A program made the translations under genes and the position numbers. Shown here in pieces: positions 7,967 through 15,037 of a DNA stretch of 64,000 bases. This DNA comes from Deltaproteobacteria bacterium (GTDB taxonomy: Bacteria > Desulfobacterota > BSN033 > UBA1163). The notes beneath the pieces were generated by a model that ran no database searches, had not been told where the DNA came from, and was given only the letters and a program-made list of their open reading frames with translations. Position 1 is the first letter of the stretch. The number at the start of each line of letters is the position of its first letter. The stretch is taken from positions 1 through 64,000 of the forward strand of contig JAGVBT010000164.1 of the NCBI GenBank assembly GCA_020059605.1, given 5' to 3'.

Positions 7967-10303
7967 ATGGAACTTATGGGATGGCTTTTCGATCTTTATC
8001 CCCTCGATTCTTCGATGATCCTCTGGATCAAAGACATCAGGGGCTTCATGCACCGGCTCGAAGATCCTTTTCGGCCCGCGTTTTATGCACAGGGAAGAAA
8101 GAGCGACCTTCTCGCCTTATATCAGACCCTCCGGAACAATCAGCAGGCCGTAGCGCACCAATGGATGGAAAAGAAAGAGTTCTGGAGCGGTGAAGAAGTC
8201 GAGGTGATGGAGATCGAAATGGCCGATCCGGAACATTACGCACGGCTTCCACGGATTCTTTCTCGCTGGGAGGAAAGAATAACCTTCTATAACTGCGATA
8301 TCCCTTCACCCCAGGCCTATCTCTATGAAAGGAGACTCTTTCCAACAGGTCGATGTGTCGCTGAGATCGAGGGGACTCGAATCTTCGGAATTCAACCCGA
8401 CCCATCCGAGTCGATATGGATCGATGATGGAGACCTCCTCGACCTCCGGGTAATGACCCTCAACTATCACGGTTCAGGGTGGGGAAAGGCGCTCCTTTTG
8501 GAATGTGAGGGGTATCGGATAGAGATGGAGGATGTGGATATTGGAGAGATCAGAAGGTTTATCAAACAGTTCGATCCCGATGTGATTCTGAGCGATCACG
8601 GAGATGCTTCTCTTCTCCCCCTTCTCTTTTCATTAGAGAGAAGATGGAAGACCTCCATCCCCTGGGACAGGGAGCCCCATCCCATCGCAAGGCAGATCGA
8701 TCCCAGGGGCCATTCCTACTTCTCCTATGGCCGAACCTATTACAGGGCCCCTGCCCATCTCTTTTTCGGAAGATGGCACATCGACCGGCGAAACTCCTTT
8801 ATCTACGGAGAGTCGGACATGGAAGGGGTGATCGAGCTGTCACGACTGGCTAAAATTCCGGTTCAGCGGATGGCGCGGACCTCTCCCGGAACGGCCATCA
8901 CCTCGATGCAGCTCGACCGGGCCTTTCAGGAGGGTATTCTCATTCCCTGGAGAAAGGGGGAGCCGGAGCGGTTCAAAACGGCCTGGGATCTGCTCGTTGC
9001 GGACAAAGGCGGTCTTGTTTTTCAGCCGAAACTGGGAGTCTTCGAGGAGGTGGCGGAGATTGACTTTGCTTCGATGTATCCGACGATCATGGCCATTCAT
9101 AATATCTCTCCGGAGACGGTGCTCTGCAAGTGCTGCAAAAACCACCGGGTCCCGGAAGCAGGCTATACAATCTGCGAGAAACGGGAAGGACTCGTTCCAA
9201 AAACCCTGAGGCCAATTTTGAAGAGAAGGGCATGGCTGAAGGAAAAGGGAAAAGCACATGATTGCGGATTGCGGAATGCGGAGTGCGGAATCCCCCTCAC
9301 CCTCCCCTCTCCCCCGAGGGGAGAGGGCATAACTTTTACTCCTTCTCCCTCGGGGGGAGAGGGCAAGGTCGCTTCGACTCGCAACCGAGGTGAGGGGGAA
9401 AAGCGAGAAATCTACAACCGCAAGCAGACGGCGCTGAAGTGGATGCTCGTGACCTGCTTCGGATATTTGGGCTACCGGAATGCCCGCTTCGGAAGAATTG
9501 AGGCCCATGAGGCGGTGACTGCATTCGGAAGGGAAAAACTCCTTCAGGCCAAGGAGATCTGCGAGGAGGAGGGATTTGAACTTCTCCATGCGATTACCGA
9601 TTCTCTCTGGATCCGGAAGAAAGGATTGAACGAGGAAGCGGTTCTGAATCTCTGCCGGAAGATCGGTGAGACCACCGGGGTCACAATGAGTCTGGAAGGG
9701 ATTTACCGATGGGTGGCCTTTCTTCCTTCAAAGGGGAATCGAGAAAGCCCCGTAGCCAACCGTTATTTTGGCCTTTTCAAAAATGGGAAGATCAAGGCGA
9801 GAGGGTTGGCCTTCCGGCGAAGCGATACGCCTCCCCTGATCCAGGAGGCCCAGAGCCGGATGCTCGAGATCCTGAAGACAGCAAAAGATGTCAGTGATTA
9901 CCGATTCAAGATGCCTGAGATTTTAGATCTTCTCTTCGAATATAGCCTGATGTTGAAAGATGGCCGGACAAAGCAAGAGGACCTGACTGTCGCCAAGAGA
10001 ATCTCCCGGGAGCCCAATGACTACAAGGTGGATAACCTGACGGCTCTCGCCGCCCAGCAACTGGAGGATGTAGGAATTCCGATTCATCCCGGAGAGAAGG
10101 TGAAGTATGTGATCAAAGATGCCCTGTCAAAAGACAAGGAAAGGAGGGTAAAACCTTTTCCGCTGATCGGTCCTGACGACACCTACGATGTGAAGAAGTA
10201 TCTGGAAATGCTTATCAAAGCAACCGAAGAGGTACTGATTCATTTCGGTTACGACAAAAAACGCCTTGAGAAGGTGATTGGGTCCTCCCCGGGAAATCTT
10301 TGA
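7967..10303 (+). CDS. family B DNA polymerase with degenerate exonuclease, 778 aa
   Basis: The polymerase region has motif A DFASMYPTIM (D366), a motif B-like KQTALKWMLVTCFGYLGYR (from K486) and motif C HAITDSLWI (541-549). Motif C has Ile where DTDS polymerases have the first Asp; the more important second Asp is kept. The 3'-5' exonuclease looks dead: Exo I should be near 162-168 but reads VMTLNYHG without the D-x-E acids, and Exo II reads ILSDHGDASLL without N-x3-F-D. A Y-x3-D as in Exo III remains (Y280, D284). Residues ~432-478 are a repeat-derived insert between motifs A and B. Its operon with lexA suggests a damage-induced, low-fidelity or structural polymerase of the PolB2 kind. The start has no clear RBS. 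Confidence 0.82.
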   Translation: MELMGWLFDLYPLDSSMILWIKDIRGFMHRLEDPFRPAFYAQGRKSDLLALYQTLRNNQQAVAHQWMEKKEFWSGEEVEVMEIEMADPEHYARLPRILSRWEERITFYNCDIPSPQAYLYERRLFPTGRCVAEIEGTRIFGIQPDPSESIWIDDGDLLDLRVMTLNYHGSGWGKALLLECEGYRIEMEDVDIGEIRRFIKQFDPDVILSDHGDASLLPLLFSLERRWKTSIPWDREPHPIARQIDPRGHSYFSYGRTYYRAPAHLFFGRWHIDRRNSFIYGESDMEGVIELSRLAKIPVQRMARTSPGTAITSMQLDRAFQEGILIPWRKGEPERFKTAWDLLVADKGGLVFQPKLGVFEEVAEIDFASMYPTIMAIHNISPETVLCKCCKNHRVPEAGYTICEKREGLVPKTLRPILKRRAWLKEKGKAHDCGLRNAECGIPLTLPSPPRGEGITFTPSPSGGEGKVASTRNRGEGEKREIYNRKQTALKWMLVTCFGYLGYRNARFGRIEAHEAVTAFGREKLLQAKEICEEEGFELLHAITDSLWIRKKGLNEEAVLNLCRKIGETTGVTMSLEGIYRWVAFLPSKGNRESPVANRYFGLFKNGKIKARGLAFRRSDTPPLIQEAQSRMLEILKTAKDVSDYRFKMPEILDLLFEYSLMLKDGRTKQEDLTVAKRISREPNDYKVDNLTALAAQQLEDVGIPIHPGEKVKYVIKDALSKDKERRVKPFPLIGPDDTYDVKKYLEMLIKATEEVLIHFGYDKKRLEKVIGSSPGNL
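9258..9400. repeat. in-frame repeat insertion inside the polymerase gene
   Basis: TGCGGATTGCGGAATGCGGA units are followed by two GC palindromes of the CTCTCCCC-GGGGAGAG kind, together about 143 bases. They are read as PLTLPSPPRGEG and TPSPSGGEGK. The frame is kept on both sides and polymerase motif B follows at once. Similar DNA is at 6745-6830 and 7900-7945. Confidence 0.7.
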
Positions 10304-10369
10304 GGGCAGGGTTTTCAAAAGACATGAAGTCATGTTATAAAAATAGTAATTAAGAAAGGAGGGATATGT

Positions 10370-10555
10370 ATGGACAAACAGAAAAAATTAGAAGAGTTAA
10401 AAGCAAAACTTGAGGAATTGAAGGGCAGGGATCCTTCCCACTGCTCCGGGACCGAGACGTTTGTGGGACATACCGGGCATTCGATGTCTCCGGAGCTTTT
10501 CCAGCAGATCGAAGCCCTGGAGGAGGAGATCAAGAAGTTAGAAAGGGGATCATGA
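10370..10555 (+). CDS. small helical protein, 61 aa
   Basis: Starts at an ATG behind GAAAGGAGGG, a strong RBS. It has two amphipathic helices rich in Leu, Glu and Lys (LEELKAKLEELKG and IEALEEEIKKLE) that flank a middle loop with DPSHCSGTETFVGHTGHSM. The loop holds one Cys and two His and could bind metal, but this is not certain. I do not recognise a family. It follows the polymerase by 67 bases on the same strand and could be its last co-transcribed gene. Confidence 0.6.
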   Translation: MDKQKKLEELKAKLEELKGRDPSHCSGTETFVGHTGHSMSPELFQQIEALEEEIKKLERGS

Positions 10556-10704
10556 TGTTCCGACATAGAGCCCGGTCTCGTTGAAAGTCGCCTTTCAATG
10601 GTCATCCGGTCGTTCCGACAGCGGGTCCCGAATGGGTTCATCCTGCTTGCGCTCTGATCCGGCGGGTGGGATAGGGGTTTAAGCCCCCCGCAAAGGAGTT
10701 TTTT

Positions 10705-11346
10705 TTGATTTCGGAGATTACCCAGTGGATTTTGGAGATAATGAGGGCCCATGGCCAGATTGCGGTCTTCATCGGCGTGATGATCGAACAGGTGATCGTC
10801 CCGATCCCTTCCCCGATGATCATCATGGGAGCAGGGGCCATTCTCATCTCCCCCGACTTAAACATCCCCCATGGGTTTCTTCAGATTCTGTGGATCATCG
10901 TTCTCCCCGGCACGATTGCTTCGACCCTGGGCTCGTATATCGGATATACCATCAGTTATTATGGGGGAAAAGCGTTGGTCATTCGTTTTCAGCGTTTTTT
11001 GGATGTGGATTGGAATCAGATAGAAAGGCTGGAAAAGCGGTTCCATGGGAAGAGGCAATGTTTGAGCCTTTTTTTCTTAAGGGCGATTCCAGTTTTTCCC
11101 CTCTCTCTGATTTCGATCTTTGCTGGACTGATCCGTTTCCCCATCCGGCCCTTTACCCTCTACACCTTTTTAGGTTCGATCTTCCGCTGTTTGTTCCTCG
11201 GTTTTGTGGGCTGGTGGATCGGCGCAACTTATGAAAAGGTGGCCGGCCATTTAGATTCATTGGAGACAATGATCTCGGTTCTCATGCTGATCGCCATGGG
11301 AGGCATCCTGGGATATCTTTATTATAAGTTTAGAAAGAAAGGGTAA
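10705..11346 (+). CDS. DedA-family membrane protein
   Basis: A 213-residue integral membrane protein of usual DedA length. It has the N-terminal re-entrant-like EQVIVPIPSPMIIMGAGAIL, later LGSYIGYTISYYGGKALV, and the FFLRAIPVFPLSLISIFAGL signature with its conserved Arg and Pro. DedA proteins are membrane transporters or lipid scramblases needed for envelope homeostasis. The start is a TTG six bases behind AAAGGAG, and no ATG in frame is better. It is followed by a ferredoxin gene 63 bases later on the same strand. Confidence 0.85.
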   Translation: MISEITQWILEIMRAHGQIAVFIGVMIEQVIVPIPSPMIIMGAGAILISPDLNIPHGFLQILWIIVLPGTIASTLGSYIGYTISYYGGKALVIRFQRFLDVDWNQIERLEKRFHGKRQCLSLFFLRAIPVFPLSLISIFAGLIRFPIRPFTLYTFLGSIFRCLFLGFVGWWIGATYEKVAGHLDSLETMISVLMLIAMGGILGYLYYKFRKKG

Positions 11347-11409
11347 ACCAAAGTTAATGAAATGCGTATCTTGAATCAGGGGGAATCAAAACGAAAAGGA
11401 GTCTAAAGC

Positions 11410-11598
11410 ATGAAGGCAACGGTTGATGAAGAGACCTGTATCGGGTGTGAATTGTGTGTCGACACCTGCCCCGGGGTATTTGAGATGGCGGATGACAAGG
11501 CCCGGGTAAAGATCAATGAGGTTCCGGAGGATACGGTCAAATCCTGCCGGGAGGCCGCCGAGAACTGCCCGGTGGAGGCAATTACATTAGAAGAATAA
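11410..11598 (+). CDS. single-cluster [4Fe-4S] ferredoxin
   Basis: A 62-residue ferredoxin with CIGCELCVDTCPG near the N terminus and CREAAENCPVEAI near the C terminus. The spacing fits the one-cluster type of Pyrococcus and Desulfovibrio ferredoxins. Three N-terminal Cys and the final CP Cys bind the cluster, and the other two Cys can form a disulfide. It should act as a low-potential electron carrier in the cytoplasm. AAAGGAG lies 9 bases ahead of the ATG. The partner enzyme is not evident from the neighbours. Confidence 0.9.
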   Translation: MKATVDEETCIGCELCVDTCPGVFEMADDKARVKINEVPEDTVKSCREAAENCPVEAITLEE

Positions 11599-11672
11599 AA
11601 CTTAATTAACCTCCGTTAGAAATTTCAGCTATTGGAACTCGGAACTGAGCGGCCCATTGTTTGTATCGGGGT

Positions 11673-11864
11673 TTATTCTTTGGGTTTTCCCTTGACCTCG
11701 TCCTCTACGAAAGGTAGGAATACGGATTCCATGTTGTTTGGATTGACAAACATTGATTGGAACCCGTCCTTTGCTCCCAAAAGAATGGTACGGGGATCAA
11801 CGCTTTTAACTATAAAGATTTTTCCACTTTCTATGTTTTTGAAAATGTCACCTGCTTTTATCAT
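11673..11864 (-). CDS. small unknown protein, 63 aa
   Basis: A compact protein beginning MIKAGDIFKNIESGKIFIVK, with alternating hydrophobic residues that suggest a small beta-barrel. Features such as SVDPRTILLGAKDG and FVNPNNMESVFLPF look like real folded sequence rather than shadow translation. AAGAAAGGAAAGG lies just ahead of the ATG. I do not recognise a family. It stands alone, convergent with the ferredoxin gene. Confidence 0.5.
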   Translation of the reverse strand: MIKAGDIFKNIESGKIFIVKSVDPRTILLGAKDGFQSMFVNPNNMESVFLPFVEDEVKGKPKE

Positions 11865-12340
11865 GGCCTTTCCTTTCTTGGAAACAGTGAGGGTTTTGAA
11901 ATCATAAACTTATTTTTTGCTTCCTTCCGTTCCGCCTGCCATGCCACCCATCTGACCCGGGTCTATGAAGGGGCTCCTCCGGAGATTTGAGGTCAAATTC
12001 CATTTCATTTTTCGATCCTCTTGTACACCGGCCAAGGGTCGGGCCGATCGATGGATAGAGCGATAAAAATCAATTTTAACCTCCATGTCGGCCTTTATGC
12101 TGGCAAAAAAGCCCGCAAAGAAGTCGTTTAGAGTTCTTGCGGGCATATACGTTAAGCCTAAAAAGCTCTTTGCAACTTATTATGTTCAAAATTGTAAGCT
12201 AATTTGCACTTAAAAGCAAGAAAATAAAGCTTGTTGTTGAGATAGTATCCCGTTTCAAAGGAATTCTCTTTAGGGGTTATTCCAAAAATCCAGCCATTGC
12301 TAAAGCCTTTTGTTTGTGTTATTAAATTGACATAACAGAG
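11865..12340. other. gap with hairpins but no supported gene
   Basis: The minus-strand ORF 11910-12146 is not convincing, although its end (GQMGGMAGGTEGSKK) looks like the tail of a decayed gene. At 12112-12134 lies a GCCCGCAA...TTGCGGGC hairpin followed on the minus strand by six T. The right part is AT-rich and probably carries the promoter of the cold-shock gene. Confidence 0.45.
12105..12136 (-). terminator. intrinsic terminator-like hairpin on the minus strand
   Basis: Read on the minus strand, GCCCGCAAGAAC pairs with TTCTTTGCGGGC and is followed by TTTTTTG. No minus-strand gene ends here. About 25 bases after the T-run comes ATGGAGGTTAAAATTG. This mirrors the layout of the cold-shock leader (terminator, about 20 bases, GGAGGTTATT, start), so it may be a decayed inverted copy. 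Confidence 0.5.
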
Positions 12341-12341
12341 G

Positions 12342-12397
12342 TTTTTCGAGACCCGCAGTGGAGCAAAGGCTTTTTGGACAAAGCGGGCTTCGAAAAA
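12342..12397 (+). promoter_or_regulatory. leader hairpin 1:2 of the cold-shock gene
   Basis: Segment 1 (TTTTTCGAGACCCGC, 12342-12356) pairs with segment 2 (GCGGGCTTCGAAAAA, 12383-12397) with one mismatch near the middle and a GU pair. It is a long stem just ahead of the terminator hairpin and would leave segment 3 free to pair with segment 4. Confidence 0.55.
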
Positions 12398-12409
12398 AAG
12401 GAAGCCCGC
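12383..12409 (+). promoter_or_regulatory. leader antiterminator hairpin 2:3
   Basis: GCGGGCTTC (12383-12391) and GAAGCCCGC (12401-12409) form a perfect 9-bp stem with the A-rich loop GAAAAAAAG. It uses bases of both neighbouring hairpins, so it excludes hairpins 1:2 and 3:4. Confidence 0.6.
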
Positions 12410-12443
12410 AAAGAGTGAGTTTCCCTCTTTGGCGGGTTTTTTA
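12404..12443 (+). terminator. intrinsic terminator (3:4) in the cold-shock leader
   Basis: CCCGCAAAGAG (12405-12415) pairs with CTCTTTGGCGGG (12425-12436) with one bulged G and a 9-nt loop, followed by TTTTTTATTTT. It sits 30 bases ahead of the csp start codon, after the antiterminator. It would stop the csp transcript unless 2:3 forms. Confidence 0.7.
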
Positions 12444-12472
12444 TTTTAACTCAAGTTCACCTGGAGGTTATT

Positions 12473-12673
12473 ATGTCAAGAGGAAGAGTGAAGTGGTTCA
12501 ACGATCAAAAGGGCTTTGGATTTATTGAAGTGGAAGGAGGTAAAGATGTGTTTGTTCACCACTCGGCAATCACCGGACAGGGTTTCAAATCCCTGAAAGA
12601 AGGTGATGAGGTTGAATTCGAAACCGCCCAGGGCCCCAAAGGTCCTAATGCCACTGATGTAAGAATAGTTTAA
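12473..12673 (+). CDS. cold-shock domain protein
   Basis: A 66-residue CspA-type RNA-binding protein. It has the invariant start [15 protein letters not shown] (RNP1) and DVFVHHSAI (RNP2), and ends at normal length. Such proteins bind single-stranded RNA and melt secondary structure. CTGGAGGTTATT ahead of the ATG is a good RBS. The leader carries a terminator/antiterminator set, so expression may be set by leader folding, perhaps by temperature or by a Csp protein itself. That control is inferred. Confidence 0.95.
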   Translation: MSRGRVKWFNDQKGFGFIEVEGGKDVFVHHSAITGQGFKSLKEGDEVEFETAQGPKGPNATDVRIV

Positions 12674-12737
12674 TCCAACCCAACATTTAAAGCTATTGCG
12701 GTTTTGGTGATTGGTGCTTGCAAAACGGCGCCATTTC

Positions 12738-13295
12738 TTACTCCAAAATCTTCTTCAGCGCCTCGTTGGTTTTTCTTCCTCTTGGCCCTTCACCAGGGAG
12801 GTAGAGCATCACCCCCTTGCCGCTCTTTAAGGGGATGATTTCGATTTTACCTTCGGAAGCCATCTTACTGGTGAATTCAATCGGGTCTTTGTCGAAGTGT
12901 TTCCGGAAGGCCTCATTGAACCCACTGAAAACACTATGGATTCCTTTATAAGGCTCCTTTCTTAATTTCTTAATTCCTTCAATCACAAATTCCTTTTCGG
13001 AAAGGGGTTGGCCCGTGGTTTCCAGTACCTGCCGGAGGATCTCTTCGGTGGTGGGCCTCTTTGGAGCCTCACCCGGAAGGAAAAGCATTACCCCTCCCTT
13101 AAAGGGCCTGGTCTCAATCTTCCCTTCACGGGTCAGCCGGTTCGTGGCTTCCACCGGATTTGTCCCAAAATATTGTCTGAATGCTTCGTTAAAACCGCTG
13201 TAGACAGTGTGGATGCCCCGGAACGGGTCTTTTTTTAACTTGCGAATCGCCTGGAGGACAAATTCTTCTTCTGACAGTTTTCTCTCTTCTTCCAT
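12738..13295 (-). CDS. tandem-duplicated unknown protein, 185 aa
   Basis: Two copies of a ~85-residue domain. Copy 1 begins LSEEEFVLQAIRKLKKDPFRG and copy 2 LSEKEFVIEGIKKLRKEPYKG. Both continue through I-H-x-V-x-SGFNEAFR, an (E)GKIE strand and a VMLxLPGE strand. The helical start followed by a beta hairpin is the pattern of a winged helix, so DNA binding is plausible but unproven. I do not recognise a named family. GGAGG lies ahead of the ATG. A 22-base palindrome lies about 50 bases upstream and could be its operator. Confidence 0.65.
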   Translation of the reverse strand: MEEERKLSEEEFVLQAIRKLKKDPFRGIHTVYSGFNEAFRQYFGTNPVEATNRLTREGKIETRPFKGGVMLFLPGEAPKRPTTEEILRQVLETTGQPLSEKEFVIEGIKKLRKEPYKGIHSVFSGFNEAFRKHFDKDPIEFTSKMASEGKIEIIPLKSGKGVMLYLPGEGPRGRKTNEALKKILE

Positions 13296-13344
13296 CGATT
13301 ACCTCCGTTCCTCGACCACTGGCCGCAAAAGCGCAATCAGGGGA

Positions 13345-13366
13345 AAGATTAGAAAATTCTAATCTT
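13345..13366. promoter_or_regulatory. near-perfect palindrome upstream of the duplicated protein
   Basis: AAGATTAGAA-AA-TTCTAATCTT has two perfect 10-base arms. It lies 50 bases ahead of the minus-strand gene start at 13295. Operator-like, but it could also belong to the transcript proposed at 13402-13492. Confidence 0.45.
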
Positions 13367-13401
13367 ATTTTAACCTTCCTCTAATGTGGATCGTGTATAC
13401 T

Positions 13402-13492
13402 TATTTACAACAAGAGAGAAAAATCTCTTTCCTCCTCCTTAAAAACCTTAACCCAATTTGATCCACCAAGCCTTTGGCTTGGTGGATTTTTT
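13402..13492 (+). ncRNA. candidate small RNA with a CU-rich loop and terminator
   Basis: No plus-strand gene ends here, yet a strong terminator is present. Ahead of it TATACT (13396-13401) could be a -10 box; no good -35 is seen. The ~90-nt product would contain a small stem AAGAGA-TCTCTT (13412-13429), a free CTTTCCTCCTCCTT stretch complementary to Shine-Dalgarno sequences, and the terminator. This is inference from layout. Confidence 0.3.
13461..13492 (+). terminator. strong intrinsic terminator on the plus strand
   Basis: ATCCACCAAGCC and GGCTTGGTGGAT form a perfect 12-bp stem with a TTT loop, followed by TTTTTA. It overlaps the stop codon of the convergent oxidoreductase gene. On the minus strand no T-run follows the stem. 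Confidence 0.75.
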
Positions 13493-14696
13493 ATTCCAAT
13501 TGTTTGAAATCGAATCCCCCTTTCAAGAGAGAACTCTTGATCTCCTTGATGTTGGCTTCCTTTTCGACAGCGCTGAGCAACTCTGCTTTTCCCTTGGTCT
13601 CCCCGAGCAGGATACAACCGACAATCTTATCTTCTTTGAATGTGACCTTACAATAACTGCATTTCTCACGGTCGCTCCTCACCACGCATTCATATTTTCC
13701 CTCCGCATCGATCTCTCCCGCGGAGGTGAGATCGATGCCAACCACCTTCAGGGTATTGGATACGACCGTGCCCTCGTAAATCTCATCCCCCCCCGACATG
13801 TTGGCACCGGCAATCTCGCCCTGCCTCTGGGCGGCAGGCCATATCCCGTAAACACGTCCCCGATGTTCCGCCACATCTCCCGCCGCAAGGATGCCCTCCG
13901 TCGTCGTCTCCAGCCGATTATTGACCAGGATCCCGTTCTTCACTTCCAACCCCATCTGCCTGGCCAGCCCAACATTCGGCCTTACCCCCGCGGAGATGAT
14001 TGCCATCTGCCCTTCAACCACCCTGCCATCCTTTAGTCGAACCCCTTCCACCTTCTCTTTTCCCAGAATCTCCTCGGACTGCCCATTGAGATAAAAGGAG
14101 AAACCCATGGATTCCATCTTCGCCTGGAGGATCTGCGCTCCTTCCTGGTCCATTTGCCTTGGAAGAATCCTCGGATTATGCTCAACCACTGCGACTTTCA
14201 GCCCTCTTCTTAATAAGGCTCCCCCCACCTCTAATCCGACCAGCCCTCCTCCGATCAGGATCGCGCGGCTTATTTTTTCCGAGTGGGCTTTCATTTGAAT
14301 GGCATCCTCCATGGTACGAAGTTTAAAGACGCCCTGTTTTTCATTTCCAAGGACCGGGGGCACAAAGGCCTGGCCGCCCGTTGCCATCAGGAGGAAGTCG
14401 TAGGAATAGGTCATCCCCTGCTTACTGAGAATCTCCTTTTTATCCGGATGGACCTCGACAACCGGCTCTCTAAGATGGAGGGAGATCTTCTTGTTTTGGT
14501 AAAACGCTTCGGTGTGTATGGTAATCTCCTTGATGGTAACTTCCCCGGCAATAAACTCCGGAAACCGAACCCGGTAGTAAAAAGGGTAAGCCTCTTTGGT
14601 AAAGATGTGAATTTCTCCTTGAGGGTCTCTTTCCCTGATCCTGACCGCCGCCCTTGCACCTGCCACTCCATTGCCTATGATGAGATACCGTTTCAT
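13491..14696 (-). CDS. FAD/NAD(P)-dependent oxidoreductase (NirB/rubredoxin-reductase-like)
   Basis: A 401-residue two-dinucleotide-fold flavoprotein. The N-terminal FAD site is YLIIGNGVAGARAA, the NAD site is AILIGGGLVGLEVGGALLRRG near residue 145, and the second FAD motif is GILAAGDVAEHRG. It matches rubredoxin reductases and the N-terminal part of NADH nitrite reductase. The C-terminal ~80 residues hold a single YCKVTFKED region. It probably passes electrons from NAD(P)H to a small redox protein such as rubredoxin, possibly in oxygen or peroxide defence. Its ATG overlaps the stop of a truncated macro-domain gene upstream (ATGA). Confidence 0.8.
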   Translation of the reverse strand: MKRYLIIGNGVAGARAAVRIRERDPQGEIHIFTKEAYPFYYRVRFPEFIAGEVTIKEITIHTEAFYQNKKISLHLREPVVEVHPDKKEILSKQGMTYSYDFLLMATGGQAFVPPVLGNEKQGVFKLRTMEDAIQMKAHSEKISRAILIGGGLVGLEVGGALLRRGLKVAVVEHNPRILPRQMDQEGAQILQAKMESMGFSFYLNGQSEEILGKEKVEGVRLKDGRVVEGQMAIISAGVRPNVGLARQMGLEVKNGILVNNRLETTTEGILAAGDVAEHRGRVYGIWPAAQRQGEIAGANMSGGDEIYEGTVVSNTLKVVGIDLTSAGEIDAEGKYECVVRSDREKCSYCKVTFKEDKIVGCILLGETKGKAELLSAVEKEANIKEIKSSLLKGGFDFKQLE

Positions 14697-14950
14697 TCAA
14701 ACCTCCTCCCGTCACCCCCAATTTTCATGATCTCTCCTTCCGTAATTACCGCAGATCCTGTCGGGCAACTCTTATATTTTGCCTTTAGTTCAGATATGAT
14801 GGCCTGGCCGCCTGCCCGATGGATGGCGCCATCGACACCGCCTCCTCCCGCGAGGCGGGAATTGGCGGCATGCCCGATCGCCCCGGTATCCTGCTGTGTA
14901 ACATCCCCCTGGACCACTTCGAGGATGGATTGATGAACGGTTGCTTTCAT
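14693..14950 (-). pseudogene. truncated macro domain (N-terminal half), 85 aa
   Basis: The protein begins VVQGDVTQQDTGAIGHAANS and continues RLAGGGGVDGAIHRAGG, the ADP-ribose-binding start of a macro domain. Macro domains need about 165-180 residues, but this ends after 85 with GEIMKIGGDGRRFE. The conserved NAAN is HAAN here. The missing half is not found in another frame downstream, where the oxidoreductase gene begins at the overlapping ATGA. A deletion that joined the two genes is the simplest reading. It is probably non-functional as an ADP-ribose hydrolase. Confidence 0.75.
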
Positions 14951-15037
14951 CGGTTTTCTCTCGCCCTCAGGTATTCCCTGTAATCCATATCAGAAATAGT
15001 TGACTTCGTCAATAAAGGAAAGTTAAGGTCTAAAACG

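Noticed and set aside
11910-12146. Minus-strand ORF, 78 aa
   Set aside because: It starts inside a terminator-like hairpin and has no RBS or recognisable fold. Only its GMAGG-like end looks like an old gene tail.
14693-14950. Second selenoprotein at the TGA of the macro-domain gene
   Set aside because: Translation past this TGA meets a stop within a few codons and gives no macro-domain sequence.
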